From positions 30,983 to 94,982 of the forward strand of contig CADAAI010000007.1 of NCBI GenBank assembly GCA_902785925.1: a DNA stretch of 64,000 nucleotides. The letters run 5' to 3'. The notes beneath the pieces were generated by a model that saw only the letters and a list, made by a program, of their open reading frames with translations, searched no databases and was not told the DNA's origin. Below are positions 1 through 8,966 of the stretch, piece by piece (within the stretch, counting starts at the first letter, position 1; each line of letters begins with the position of its first letter). This stretch comes from an uncultured Bacteroidales bacterium. GTDB lineage: Bacteria > Bacteroidota > Bacteroidia > Bacteroidales > Muribaculaceae. A program made the translations under genes and the position numbers.

Positions 1-3000
1 GAGGCCCCTATAACCTTGACGCTGAAAACGTTGATCCCGACGGCAACCTGCTCAATCCCGAGACTCGTTGGGGTGGTATCATGCGCAAAATTGATAATAC
101 CGACTTCGTTACCAATAATGTTGAGTACATCAAGTTCTGGCTGCTCGATCCTTTCCTCGATGAGAGCAACCCCAACCGCGAGGGTGGTGACTTCTATATC
201 AACCTTGGTGAGATAAGCGAGGATATCCTTAAGGACGGTCTCAAGAGCTACGAGAACGGTTTGCCTTATCTTGATAATGACGCCGATGCAGTCAGGGAGA
301 CCAATTGGGGTAGGATACCGACCAAGTCGTCGCTCACCTATGCCTTTGAAACAGCATCGGGCTCTCGCGTGCGACAGGATGTAGGCCTTAACGGACTCAG
401 TACTGCCGATGAACAGACTTTTGAGAGCTATCAGAACTATGTCAACAAGTTGCGCAGCATACTGCCAGCCGAGACCATCGCTAAGATGGAGGAAGACCAA
501 TTCTCGCCAATCAACGACCCTGGTGGCGACAACTACCACTTCTATCGTGGTTACGACTACGATGAGCAGCGTCTCTCGATTCTTGAGCGTTATAAGCACT
601 ACAATGGTACCGAGGGTAACTCGCTGGCGCAGGAAGACGCTGCCGATGGTATGTATCAGAGCTCGCGCAGTGTGCCTGATGTAGAGGATATCAACCAGGA
701 CAACACGCTCAACGAGTATGAGCGCTATTTCCAATATAAGGTGTCGATTCGTCCCGAGGACTTGCAGGTAGGCAGAAACTACATCATCGACAAGCAGGAG
801 TCGGTTCAGCCTACCCGCAATGGCGAGGATCAGCACGTAACTTGGTACCAGTTCTGCATCCCAATCAAGGATTATGAGAAGGTGATAGGTTCTATCAATG
901 ATTTCTCTTCTATAAGGTTCATGCGTATGTTCCTCACGGGATTCAAAGAGACAACTCACTTGAGGTTTGCCACACTGGAGCTCGTCAGGGGCGAGTGGCG
1001 CAATTATGACTACAACCTCAATGGTCGCGCCGATATGCCTGGAAGCGGCACTATCAATGTCAACACCGTCAACATTGAGGAGAACGCCAGCCGCGAACCT
1101 GTGAACTATGTGCTTCCACCGGGCGTAACTCGAATCGTCGACTCAGGACAGTCGCAGATTACCCAGCTCAATGAGCAGTCAATGCAGATGATGGTCGAGG
1201 GACTTGAGGCGGGTGATGCACGTGGTGTGTACCGTAACACCAACCTTGACTTGCGTACTTACAAGCGTTTGCAGATGTTCGTCCACAACGAGGCATTTAT
1301 CAACGATGCTACCAACCTCAAGAACGGAGACATCTCGCTCTTTGTGCGCATGGGTTCCGATGTCAAGAACAATTACTATGAGTATGAGATTCCTCTGAAT
1401 GTAACTCCTCCGGGTCACTATAGCAACAACAGTTCATCCGACCGACTCGCTGTGTGGCCAAATGAGAATATGCTCGACCTTGACCTTGATGTGCTCACTG
1501 CCGTCAAGAAGAACCGCAACGCCGAGAAGATGGCTGGTAACCCCGAAGTGGGCTACACAAGGCGCTATCAGGAGCAAGACCCCAATAATCCACGCAACCA
1601 TGTATATGTGATGGGTAACCCATCGCTCAGTAAGGTGAGGGTGATGCTGATTGGTGTAAGAAACAATACTGCTGGTACTACCAAGGATTTCATAGTTTGG
1701 GTCGATGAGCTTCGTGTTACCGACTTCGACAGCGAGGGTGGCTGGGCAGCCAAGGCTAGCATGACTCTCAACCTCAGTGATATTGGCGTGCTGAATGTGG
1801 GTTGGCACAAGGAGACAAGCGGATTTGGTTCGGTTGACCAGAGCATGACGCAGCGTCGTCTTGACAATTATGACCAGTACAATGTTGCTGTTCAGGCCGA
1901 TATGGGACGCTTTGTACCCGAGAAGGTGAAGCTGCATGCTCCCGTCTATTTCTCCTACAGCAACGAAAAGGTAACACCTAAATATAATCCTCTCGATGAG
2001 GATATCCTGCTCAAGGACGCTCTAGATGCTTGCGCCACCGATGAGCAAAAGGACTCTATCAAGTCCTATTCAGTGAGGGAGACTGTTGTAAAGAATTTCT
2101 CGATTTCGGGACTTAAGTTTGATGTTAAGAGCAAGAACCCAATGCCTTGGGATCCTGCAAACTTTACGTTCAACTATTCATTCAACAAGACTCACAAGTC
2201 AAATCCCGACTATGAGTATGAGAATACCAACGATTACCGTGGTAGCATGCAGTATGCCTGGAATCCTTACATTAAACCATTCAAGCCTCTGGACAAGGCT
2301 ATTGACGCTAAGAACAAGAATATGAAGTTCTTCCGTGAGTGGGAGTTCCGCTGGTTGCCAAATTCAATTGCGTTTAGTACTAATATCTCAAGATATTACT
2401 ATGAGCAGCAAACTCGTAACGAGACCGATATTGATATTACTCTCCCAGTGTCGGTGAGCAAAAACTTCTTGTGGGATAGGCAGTTTGCTCTTTCTTGGAA
2501 CTTCACCAAGTCGCTCAACGTGTCGTTCAATAGCCAGACCACAGCTCACATCTTGGAGCCCATCGGTCAGGTGAACCGCAAACTCTTCCCCGATGCGTAC
2601 CGCGACTGGCGCGACAGCGTGTGGCGCAGCATCAAGGACCTTGGCACTCCATGGGCCTATAATCAGACGTTCACAGCGTCCTATAAGGCTCCGTTCAGTG
2701 CTATTCCTATCTTGAGTTTCATCACAGCTAACGCGACCTATAACGCGACTTATCGTTGGGACCGTGGTACCGAGATTGCTGGAATCATCTCGGGTAACAA
2801 CATTGCCAACCAGTCTTCGCTCAATATCGACACTCGACTCAACATGGAGACTTTCTATGGCAAGGTTCCATATCTAAAGGACGTGCAGAAACGATTCTCG
2901 TCGTCGAGTGGCGGACGCGACAATAAGGCAGGTAAGAAGAGCGAGAAGAAGGCCAAGAAGTTTGACCGAACATTCCAACTCAGCAATGACACCACAACGC

Positions 3001-4610
3001 TTGTTAAGCATAACATGAACGTCAAGAAGGTGAGGGTTACTGCAACCACGATCGACGGCAAGCGCTATCCTGTTAAATTCAATGTTAAGGATAACAATAA
3101 TATCGAGATTTTGAACCGCGATTCCAAGAGCATCAAGGTAACTGTTACCGAGGTGCTGGCAAGCGACAAGAAGAACTTCGGTACTGAGCTTGCTCAGTAT
3201 CTAACTCGACTTGCAATGAGCGTCAAGAGCGTGAACGTTAAGTGGAGGCAGACCCAGTCGTTGTCGATTCCGCAGTTTGTTCCCAACATCGGTGACATTT
3301 TCGGTCAGAATACTCATTACGACGTGATGGCGCCAGGTCTTGACTTCGCCTTTGGTTTCGTGGGTCAGGACTATATCGAGAAGGCAAAGAGTCGTGGATG
3401 GTTGCTTGGTGACTCCACTCAGACCTCGCCTGCTATCTTCTCTAAGACTCAGGAGTTCAATGCCGAGGTGGTGGTAGAGCCCATTACAGGTCTCAAGATA
3501 ACTCTCAATGGCAATCGAACCGACAACCGCACCAACCAGATTCAGTTCATGTATGATGATGTGGGCGTGCTATACTCGGGTTCTTACACCAAGACACACA
3601 TTGCCATTGCAACGGCTCTGCGTGGAGTGAGTGTCGATAACGAGTACTTTAGCACGGCGTTCGACAAGTTCTTGCAGAACATCCCCATTGTTGCTAGCCG
3701 TATCGAGCAGAAGTATATAGGTGTCAATTATCCAAATCGTGGCTTCTTGCGTGGCACTGGATATGCCGAAACGCCATTCAATCCCGAGAATGGTTCGGTT
3801 AACCCTGCTGGTAGTGACGTGATGATTCCGGCATTCATGGCGGCCTATTCGGGTAAGGATGCCGCTAAGGTGGATCTTAACCCATTCCCAGGTCTAAAGA
3901 GCATTTTGCCAAACTGGCGCGTGACCTACGACGGTCTGTCGCGCATCCCTGCCGTGAAGAAGGTTCTTAAGAATCTCACGCTCACTCATGCTTATCAATG
4001 TACCTACTCGGTGGGTAACTTTACTAGCTATACCGATTGGATTTCGGTAGGTGAGGGACTTGGTTTCACTCAGGACGCTCTTACAAACAATCCAATCCCC
4101 AATTCACCTTATAACATCTCGTCGGTAACTATAACCGAGAAATTCGCACCACTCATTGGTATCAACGCAACTCTGAAGAATGATTTGAGTATCAACTTCG
4201 AGTATCGTGATGCCCGTACGTTGGCGCTTAATATTTCGTCGCTGCAGCTGGTTGAGACACTGCAGAAGTCGTTTGTGCTGGGTGCAAGCTATAAGATTGC
4301 TAACTTTAATTCGGTGCTCAAGATTAAGAAGAAGCAGCAAGGTGTGAACAATGATCTCACGCTCAACTTCAACATGCAGCTCAACAATAATACGGCACTC
4401 ATCCGTAAGATAGATGTCAACACCACGCAGGCTACTAGCGGCACACGCACGCTGGGTATCAATTTCTCGGCAAACTATGTTATGAGCAAGCGCATAACTC
4501 TGGGTGCCTACTTCGACCACCAGGTCAATACGCCTCTTGTATCGTCGACGGCTTACCCAACTACCAATACAAACTACGGTATCTCAATTAACGTGTCACT
4601 TACTAAATAA
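1..4610 (+). CDS. sprA: SprA-type outer-membrane translocon protein, 5' truncated by window edge
   Basis: The open frame runs in from the left edge (first complete codon at base 3, giving a GPYNLD start to the visible part) and ends at TAA 4608-4610, leaving about 1,535 residues. The stretch reading RWGGIMRK followed by IEFWLLDPF-like residues (YIKFWLLDPF) is characteristic of SprA, whose full length is usually about 2,400 residues, so roughly the C-terminal two thirds is present. SprA (Sov in Porphyromonas) is the very large outer-membrane beta-barrel through which the type IX secretion system exports proteins and, in gliding species, adhesins. The visible part is rich in alternating aromatic/polar strands and ends with a short strand-like ISINVSLTK, as expected for a barrel. 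An ATG at base 81 is internal, not the start. A hairpin follows at 4647-4690. The identification rests on recalled family motifs and is strong; the gene symbol follows from it. Confidence 0.9.
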   Translation, partial: GPYNLDAENVDPDGNLLNPETRWGGIMRKIDNTDFVTNNVEYIKFWLLDPFLDESNPNREGGDFYINLGEISEDILKDGLKSYENGLPYLDNDADAVRETNWGRIPTKSSLTYAFETASGSRVRQDVGLNGLSTADEQTFESYQNYVNKLRSILPAETIAKMEEDQFSPINDPGGDNYHFYRGYDYDEQRLSILERYKHYNGTEGNSLAQEDAADGMYQSSRSVPDVEDINQDNTLNEYERYFQYKVSIRPEDLQVGRNYIIDKQESVQPTRNGEDQHVTWYQFCIPIKDYEKVIGSINDFSSIRFMRMFLTGFKETTHLRFATLELVRGEWRNYDYNLNGRADMPGSGTINVNTVNIEENASREPVNYVLPPGVTRIVDSGQSQITQLNEQSMQMMVEGLEAGDARGVYRNTNLDLRTYKRLQMFVHNEAFINDATNLKNGDISLFVRMGSDVKNNYYEYEIPLNVTPPGHYSNNSSSDRLAVWPNENMLDLDLDVLTAVKKNRNAEKMAGNPEVGYTRRYQEQDPNNPRNHVYVMGNPSLSKVRVMLIGVRNNTAGTTKDFIVWVDELRVTDFDSEGGWAAKASMTLNLSDIGVLNVGWHKETSGFGSVDQSMTQRRLDNYDQYNVAVQADMGRFVPEKVKLHAPVYFSYSNEKVTPKYNPLDEDILLKDALDACATDEQKDSIKSYSVRETVVKNFSISGLKFDVKSKNPMPWDPANFTFNYSFNKTHKSNPDYEYENTNDYRGSMQYAWNPYIKPFKPLDKAIDAKNKNMKFFREWEFRWLPNSIAFSTNISRYYYEQQTRNETDIDITLPVSVSKNFLWDRQFALSWNFTKSLNVSFNSQTTAHILEPIGQVNRKLFPDAYRDWRDSVWRSIKDLGTPWAYNQTFTASYKAPFSAIPILSFITANATYNATYRWDRGTEIAGIISGNNIANQSSLNIDTRLNMETFYGKVPYLKDVQKRFSSSSGGRDNKAGKKSEKKAKKFDRTFQLSNDTTTLVKHNMNVKKVRVTATTIDGKRYPVKFNVKDNNNIEILNRDSKSIKVTVTEVLASDKKNFGTELAQYLTRLAMSVKSVNVKWRQTQSLSIPQFVPNIGDIFGQNTHYDVMAPGLDFAFGFVGQDYIEKAKSRGWLLGDSTQTSPAIFSKTQEFNAEVVVEPITGLKITLNGNRTDNRTNQIQFMYDDVGVLYSGSYTKTHIAIATALRGVSVDNEYFSTAFDKFLQNIPIVASRIEQKYIGVNYPNRGFLRGTGYAETPFNPENGSVNPAGSDVMIPAFMAAYSGKDAAKVDLNPFPGLKSILPNWRVTYDGLSRIPAVKKVLKNLTLTHAYQCTYSVGNFTSYTDWISVGEGLGFTQDALTNNPIPNSPYNISSVTITEKFAPLIGINATLKNDLSINFEYRDARTLALNISSLQLVETLQKSFVLGASYKIANFNSVLKIKKKQQGVNNDLTLNFNMQLNNNTALIRKIDVNTTQATSGTRTLGINFSANYVMSKRITLGAYFDHQVNTPLVSSTAYPTTNTNYGISINVSLTK

Positions 4611-4646
4611 AGTTCTGTAAATTAGAATTTTCGGACTCATTTATCT

Positions 4647-4690
4647 AAATTATGCTGAGGGAATTAGTTCTTTTAGCATAATTTTATTTG
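4647..4690 (+). terminator. Putative terminator of sprA
   Basis: A perfect 10-bp inverted repeat (AAATTATGCT at 4647-4656, AGCATAATTT at 4675-4684) with an 18-nt loop, followed by an A/T-rich tract, lies 37 bases after the sprA stop. The stem is AT-rich, so termination strength is uncertain. Confidence 0.5.
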
Positions 4691-4783
4691 TATGATATCT
4701 CAATAAAGTATAAAAACATAAATTCCCAAGAAGTATTTTCTGCTTTTGTCACTAATTAGGGCATCTTTTTGAGATATTATTGC

Positions 4784-4791
4784 TAACTTTG
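4784..4791 (+). promoter_or_regulatory. -7 box upstream of the serpin gene
   Basis: TAACTTTG matches the Bacteroidetes -7 consensus TAnnTTTG and lies 40 bases before the serpin ATG. No TTG is found at the ideal -33 spacing, so only the -7 element is supported. Confidence 0.5.
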
Positions 4792-4831
4792 GGGCACACT
4801 ATAATTATTTGCAACTTAAAACAAGAATGAT

Positions 4832-6094
4832 ATGAAAACATTGATTTTCCGTATCCTGATTATAATTTTTGTCGCGACTTGCTCGCTTGGGGCATGTGCT
4901 GGCGAGTCTTCTAGAGTAAGGACTCACAGGGATGTAAAACATAAGCAGCAAAATAAGACTGGTGTAAATTCGCAGGTGACAAAGAGCGATAAGCCCTTTG
5001 TCTTGAACAGTGGCGACAAGCTCTGCGTTGATAAGGCTAATGAGCTGGCATTCATTCTCTTGAAAAAGCAGTCAGCGAAGGAACCTTTCAAGAGTTTTAC
5101 TTTCTCGCCGTTGAGCGTGAGCTATGCGCTTGCTATGGCTAGTAACGGTGCTGGTGGTGATACTCTCAAGGAGATAGAAGAGTTGGTTGGCCCATCGTCA
5201 GCAGCAAATGCTTTTTACAGTCGGTATGTCGCTCATTTCGCGCCTTCAATCGTGATGAGCAACTATCTTGCGATGAATAATCGGTTTGTAATTAATCAGG
5301 GTTACATTAAGGCGATTACTGGTGTATATAACGCCCAGGTGAGCAATTTAGATTTCGGCACCGGCAAGGCCACTCAGCAACTTAACTACTGGATCAAACA
5401 GCAGTCGGGTGGCGAATTTGATAACATTATCAAGGAAACTCACCCCAACGAGATTATTTACCTTATCAATTACCTAAAATTCAAGGCGCTGTGGCAGAAC
5501 CCTTTTGACAAGAGTTTCACTTATGAAAAAGAGTTTATCAACGATGACGGTAGTACCATGCAGGTGTCCACAATGTTCAGGTATTTCCGTGAGCTGTACT
5601 ATGAAGACAACACTTGCCAAGCAGTCTCAATGAAATATGACGACAGCGAGTTCAGTATGCTCGTCGTTTTGCCTAAAGATGTCAAAATCAACAAATTCTT
5701 GCTCGCGGTGGGTTCTAAGGAATTCAATCATATAATCTCTTGTCTGAGAACCACAGAAAGGATAGTTGACCTTAATTTGCCTCGTTTCTCTACCAACTGC
5801 AGTTTGAATATGCGTGAAGTGTTGGAAACCTTGATGCCAACGGCCTTTAACGACAATGCCGACTTCAGCCGTCTCAGTAAGGCGCATTCCTATATCAACC
5901 GCTTCACGCAAGACACTAAGATTACCGTCAACGAATTTGGCACCGAAACTAGTGGCGTGACGGTGCAGAGCAACATGTTTAAATCAATAAATCTGCCGTT
6001 CAATGCCAACCATCCCTTCCTCTATTTTATATACGACGAGACTACACATGCCATTCTCCAAGCAGGACAATTCTGTGGAGAGGGCTTTGATTAA
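4832..6094 (+). CDS. Serpin-family protease inhibitor, lipoprotein
   Basis: This 420-residue protein begins with a lipoprotein-type signal (hydrophobic stretch, then SLGAC with the lipid-acceptor Cys at 22), so it is probably anchored in the envelope, perhaps surface-exposed. The remainder is a full-length serpin: an early FTFSPLSVSYALAMASNGAGG helix region, a central NYLKFKALWQNPF strand motif, and near the C-terminus VNEFGTE (hinge of the reactive-centre loop) and NHPFLYFIYD (serpin signature). Serpins trap serine or cysteine proteases by a suicide conformational change. Aligning by eye with alpha-1-antitrypsin, E366-like P17 to the NHPF motif has the same spacing and puts Lys384 at P1 and Ser385 at P1', which would suit a trypsin-like target. 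The hinge TSGV is less alanine-rich than classical inhibitory serpins. It appears monocistronic, with a -7 box at 4784. Family is certain, target is inference. Confidence 0.92.
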   Translation: MKTLIFRILIIIFVATCSLGACAGESSRVRTHRDVKHKQQNKTGVNSQVTKSDKPFVLNSGDKLCVDKANELAFILLKKQSAKEPFKSFTFSPLSVSYALAMASNGAGGDTLKEIEELVGPSSAANAFYSRYVAHFAPSIVMSNYLAMNNRFVINQGYIKAITGVYNAQVSNLDFGTGKATQQLNYWIKQQSGGEFDNIIKETHPNEIIYLINYLKFKALWQNPFDKSFTYEKEFINDDGSTMQVSTMFRYFRELYYEDNTCQAVSMKYDDSEFSMLVVLPKDVKINKFLLAVGSKEFNHIISCLRTTERIVDLNLPRFSTNCSLNMREVLETLMPTAFNDNADFSRLSKAHSYINRFTQDTKITVNEFGTETSGVTVQSNMFKSINLPFNANHPFLYFIYDETTHAILQAGQFCGEGFD

Positions 6095-6233
6095 ATGAAA
6101 GGTACACGTAGTGTTAATGAACATCATGGATCAATTTATGGGTAATTACCGTAAATTGTGTGAAAAGCAGCAATGTGAGTAATGCCGAAGTGAAAAAAGT
6201 ATTGACTGGAGGCATAATTTAGCAAATTGTTTG

Positions 6234-6241
6234 TATCTTTG
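6234..6241 (+). promoter_or_regulatory. -7 box for the small hypothetical gene
   Basis: TATCTTTG matches TAnnTTTG. It lies inside the longest possible frame of the next gene, whose upstream ATG at 6227 is therefore not transcribed; this decides for the ATG at 6263. No good -33 TTG at 19-20 bases. Confidence 0.5.
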
Positions 6242-6262
6242 CGCTGTGAAAACTGTTTTACT

Positions 6263-6643
6263 ATGGACTCTGATTTAAAGAAACGACTTGAAAAAGACGA
6301 GAATGGCTTGACTACCTATGAGTATATAGCCAATAACATCAACAATTTTGACTTTGCTCAGGAAGTTGACGAGCTAGTTGACAATATTATAAGGGTTGAC
6401 AAGACTGGGCAGTTTGTCGTGAGCACAGCCCGTTACCTCAATGCCATCGACAAAGATGGTTTTGCCCAGCAAATCGACCGTCTTATTAAGGCTGAGATAA
6501 CTGTCGACCGCGAACGTGCCTATCTGGGAGTGCTTGCCACTTCGATTTGGGGCGACGATTACAAGGAACGCGCTGCATCCCTTGTTGCCAGCGATGACAA
6601 TTTTCGCCGCGTCTACAAGCGTCTGTATCCCATTGGAATTTGA
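6263..6643 (+). CDS. Conserved-looking small hypothetical protein
   Basis: A 126-residue soluble, acidic protein starting MDSDLKKRLEKDENG, with no signal peptide or membrane segment. It is predicted to be mostly helical (by inspection) with a C-terminal half rich in DD, ER and W residues (SIWGDDYKERAASL). I do not recognise the family. The start at 6263 is chosen because a -7 box (6234-6241) overlaps the longer reading frame. The gene stands alone between the serpin and the cyclophilin genes, with 59 bases before the next start. Function unknown; coding status is supported by length, composition and the promoter. Confidence 0.7.
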   Translation: MDSDLKKRLEKDENGLTTYEYIANNINNFDFAQEVDELVDNIIRVDKTGQFVVSTARYLNAIDKDGFAQQIDRLIKAEITVDRERAYLGVLATSIWGDDYKERAASLVASDDNFRRVYKRLYPIGI

Positions 6644-6702
6644 TAGCACATAGGCTTGATTAGGGATTAGGAAATAGTGATGTTTTTTTAGACTTAAAGA
6701 TT

Positions 6703-7578
6703 ATGAAACAAAAGTATTTTTCTGTGTTGGTTGCTCTTGCAGCCGTTATGGCTCTGGCCTTTGGCGTGAAGGCAGGCAGTAGCAACGATGTGACAGCAAG
6801 TGAGAAACAAGATACTATGAGCATAGAATTAAGCAATACTACGCGAGTGCTGCTCGAGACTACATTTGGCGAGATTGAGTTGGCACTCTACAACGAGACA
6901 CCACAGCATCGTGACAACTTCGTGAAACTTGTTAAAAGTGGCACCTACGACGGCGTTCTCTTCCACCGAGTTATTAAAGATTTCATGATACAGACTGGTG
7001 ACCCCGATTCAAAGAATGCGACTTGCGATGCACTCTTAGGTGGCGGTGGGCCTGGCTATGATATCCCTGCCGAGATTGTTTATCCCAAACTCTTCCATAA
7101 GCGTGGCGCTTTGGCTGCAGCGCGTGAGGGCGATGAGACCAACCCTGAGCGTAAGAGTTCGGGTTCGCAGTTCTACATCGTGACTGGTCGTCTATTCTCG
7201 GAATATCAGCTTAACGTTATGGCCGAGCGCATGCAGGAGCAGACCAAGGCAAAGATTTTCCAGACTCTTGCTCGTGAACGCATTGCTCAGATTGAGGCAC
7301 TTCAGGCTACTGGCGATACTGTCGCACTCAATAACTTGCAGAACGAGCTCATAAAGATTACTGAGAGCATGTATGCCGAGCATCCAGTGCAATTCACCAA
7401 GGCGCAGATTGATGCCTACAGCACTATTGGTGGAACGCCACATCTCGATGGCGCCTACACAGTGTTTGGCGAGGTGGTGTCGGGCATGGACGTTGTCGAT
7501 AAGATTCAAAACGTGACAACTGGCAATGCCGATCGCCCTGTTGATGACGTGAGAATCATCAGCGCAAAGGTGCGATGA
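6703..7578 (+). CDS. Peptidyl-prolyl cis-trans isomerase, cyclophilin type, exported
   Basis: A 291-residue protein with a cleavable-looking signal peptide (residues 1-24, ending VKAGS). The cyclophilin domain begins near residue 48 (LLETTFGEIELALYNE) and holds the hallmark FHRVIKDFMIQTGDP (about 87-101) and GSQFYIVTG. Between the GSQFYIV motif and the last part of the fold (GAYTVFGEVVSGMDVVDKI) there is an insertion of about 60 residues, helical and rich in Q/E/A, which I believe is common in Bacteroidales versions. It should catalyse proline isomerisation during folding of exported proteins in the periplasm. The stop codon overlaps the start of the M16 peptidase gene (ATGA), so the two are translationally coupled and probably work together in envelope protein quality control. 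Confidence 0.92.
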   Translation: MKQKYFSVLVALAAVMALAFGVKAGSSNDVTASEKQDTMSIELSNTTRVLLETTFGEIELALYNETPQHRDNFVKLVKSGTYDGVLFHRVIKDFMIQTGDPDSKNATCDALLGGGGPGYDIPAEIVYPKLFHKRGALAAAREGDETNPERKSSGSQFYIVTGRLFSEYQLNVMAERMQEQTKAKIFQTLARERIAQIEALQATGDTVALNNLQNELIKITESMYAEHPVQFTKAQIDAYSTIGGTPHLDGAYTVFGEVVSGMDVVDKIQNVTTGNADRPVDDVRIISAKVR

Positions 7579-8813
7579 TACAGTTCAGCACTCACAGGCT
7601 CAAGAACGGGCTTACATTGATTCACCACCACGTTGCAAACACTAGCATGGTGGCGGTGAACTTGTTATATGATGTGGGCTCGAGCGATGAAAACTCTGCA
7701 AAAACTGGTCTGGCTCATCTTATGGAGCACCTGATGTTCTCGGGAACGAAGCATGTGGCGAAGTTTGACGAGATGCTGCAGCAGGCCGGTGGCGACAGCA
7801 ATGCTTGGACAAGCATAGATGTAACTAACTACTACGACATACTTCCAAGTCAAAACTTGGAAACGGCGTTGTGGCTAGAGAGCGAGCGACTATTGAACCT
7901 TAACCTCACCGAGGAAAACATTGAGGTGCAAAAATCGGTGGTGATTGAGGAGTTCAAGCAGCGTTATCTCAACCAGCCTTATGGCGATGTGCTACATCTC
8001 ACACACGGGCAGGCATTTACTGTGCATCCATACCGCTGGCCAACAATTGGACTTGACGTCGACACCATCAAGGGCTTCACTCGTGACGACATCACCTCAT
8101 TTCACAATCGTTTCTATAACGTTAGTAATGCGGTGATGTGCATTTCGGGAAATGTCGATTTCGACACAGCTGTTACGCTTGTTGAGAAATGGTTTGGTGA
8201 CATTGAAGGCACCATCATGCAGCCTCGTCAACTGCCTGATGAGCCAGTTCAGGACGCGCCTCGCTTCATGACTCAACACAGTGATGTGCCCAATAACATG
8301 ATTTTCCGCACTTACCACATGTGCGATCGTGCCGGTGACTGCTATCAGGCCACTGATCTGGTGAGCGACATATTGGGTAATGGCATGTCTTCACGATTCT
8401 ACCAACAACTGATACTGGCAACCGATATGTTTGCCGACATCGATGCCTCGGTGCTTGGCTCACGTGACCCAGGTCTATTCTATGTTAGGGCACGTCTTGC
8501 CGACGGTGTTGACTTCGACGTTGCCAACAAAGCTATTGATTCGGTGCTCAGACGCCTGATAGACGAGGGTGCCACGCAGCACGAAATCGACAAGTGTGTC
8601 AATAAGTATTTGTCCAACAAACTCTTCGAGAATGTGGGCTATGCCGAGAAAGCTGTGTCGTTGTGTAATCACCAGCTATTGTGGGGAGCAAGCGGCATCA
8701 ACACCGAGAAAGATCGTTACAAGGCAATAACCCCACGTGACATAGCAGAAGTGGCTTCAACGCTCTTTAATTCTAGCAACTGCTCGACCATTTACTATGG
8801 TCCTGACGCATAA
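7575..8813 (+). CDS. M16-family (insulinase/pitrilysin-like) zinc peptidase
   Basis: A 412-residue single-unit M16B peptidase. The inverted zinc motif HxxEH is present as HLMEH (residues 48-52), with the third-ligand glutamate in VVIEEFKQRY (about 125) at the usual spacing. The C-terminal half (about 180-390) is the second M16 lobe, which has no zinc site. No signal peptide is visible, so it may be cytoplasmic, in contrast to its exported cyclophilin partner. Such enzymes degrade short unfolded peptides, often as two-subunit chambers. The start overlaps the cyclophilin stop by four bases. A strong terminator follows at 8847-8887, making this a two-gene operon. Confidence 0.92.
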   Translation: MIQFSTHRLKNGLTLIHHHVANTSMVAVNLLYDVGSSDENSAKTGLAHLMEHLMFSGTKHVAKFDEMLQQAGGDSNAWTSIDVTNYYDILPSQNLETALWLESERLLNLNLTEENIEVQKSVVIEEFKQRYLNQPYGDVLHLTHGQAFTVHPYRWPTIGLDVDTIKGFTRDDITSFHNRFYNVSNAVMCISGNVDFDTAVTLVEKWFGDIEGTIMQPRQLPDEPVQDAPRFMTQHSDVPNNMIFRTYHMCDRAGDCYQATDLVSDILGNGMSSRFYQQLILATDMFADIDASVLGSRDPGLFYVRARLADGVDFDVANKAIDSVLRRLIDEGATQHEIDKCVNKYLSNKLFENVGYAEKAVSLCNHQLLWGASGINTEKDRYKAITPRDIAEVASTLFNSSNCSTIYYGPDA

Positions 8814-8846
8814 AGCTAGAAATATATGAGTTTTTATCATTTTTTC

Positions 8847-8887
8847 AAAAAAATGGGTGTTTGATGAAAAAAAACACTCATTTTTTT
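8847..8887 (+). terminator. Rho-independent terminator after the M16 gene
   Basis: A 15-bp stem (8847-8861 with 8873-8887) containing one G-U pair, starting with seven A and ending with seven T, so it can act on either strand. It ends the cyclophilin/M16 operon. Confidence 0.85.
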
Positions 8888-8966
8888 CGCTGTTTCGTGA
8901 AAAAGCAGTATTTTTGGGGTTCAATAAATGTTAGGTAATATTATACCTTTATAAAATTTTTTTATT

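Noticed and set aside
1434..1937. Long minus-strand frames within sprA and other genes
   Set aside because: Shadow frames: no promoter, no family resemblance and complete overlap with strongly supported genes on the other strand.
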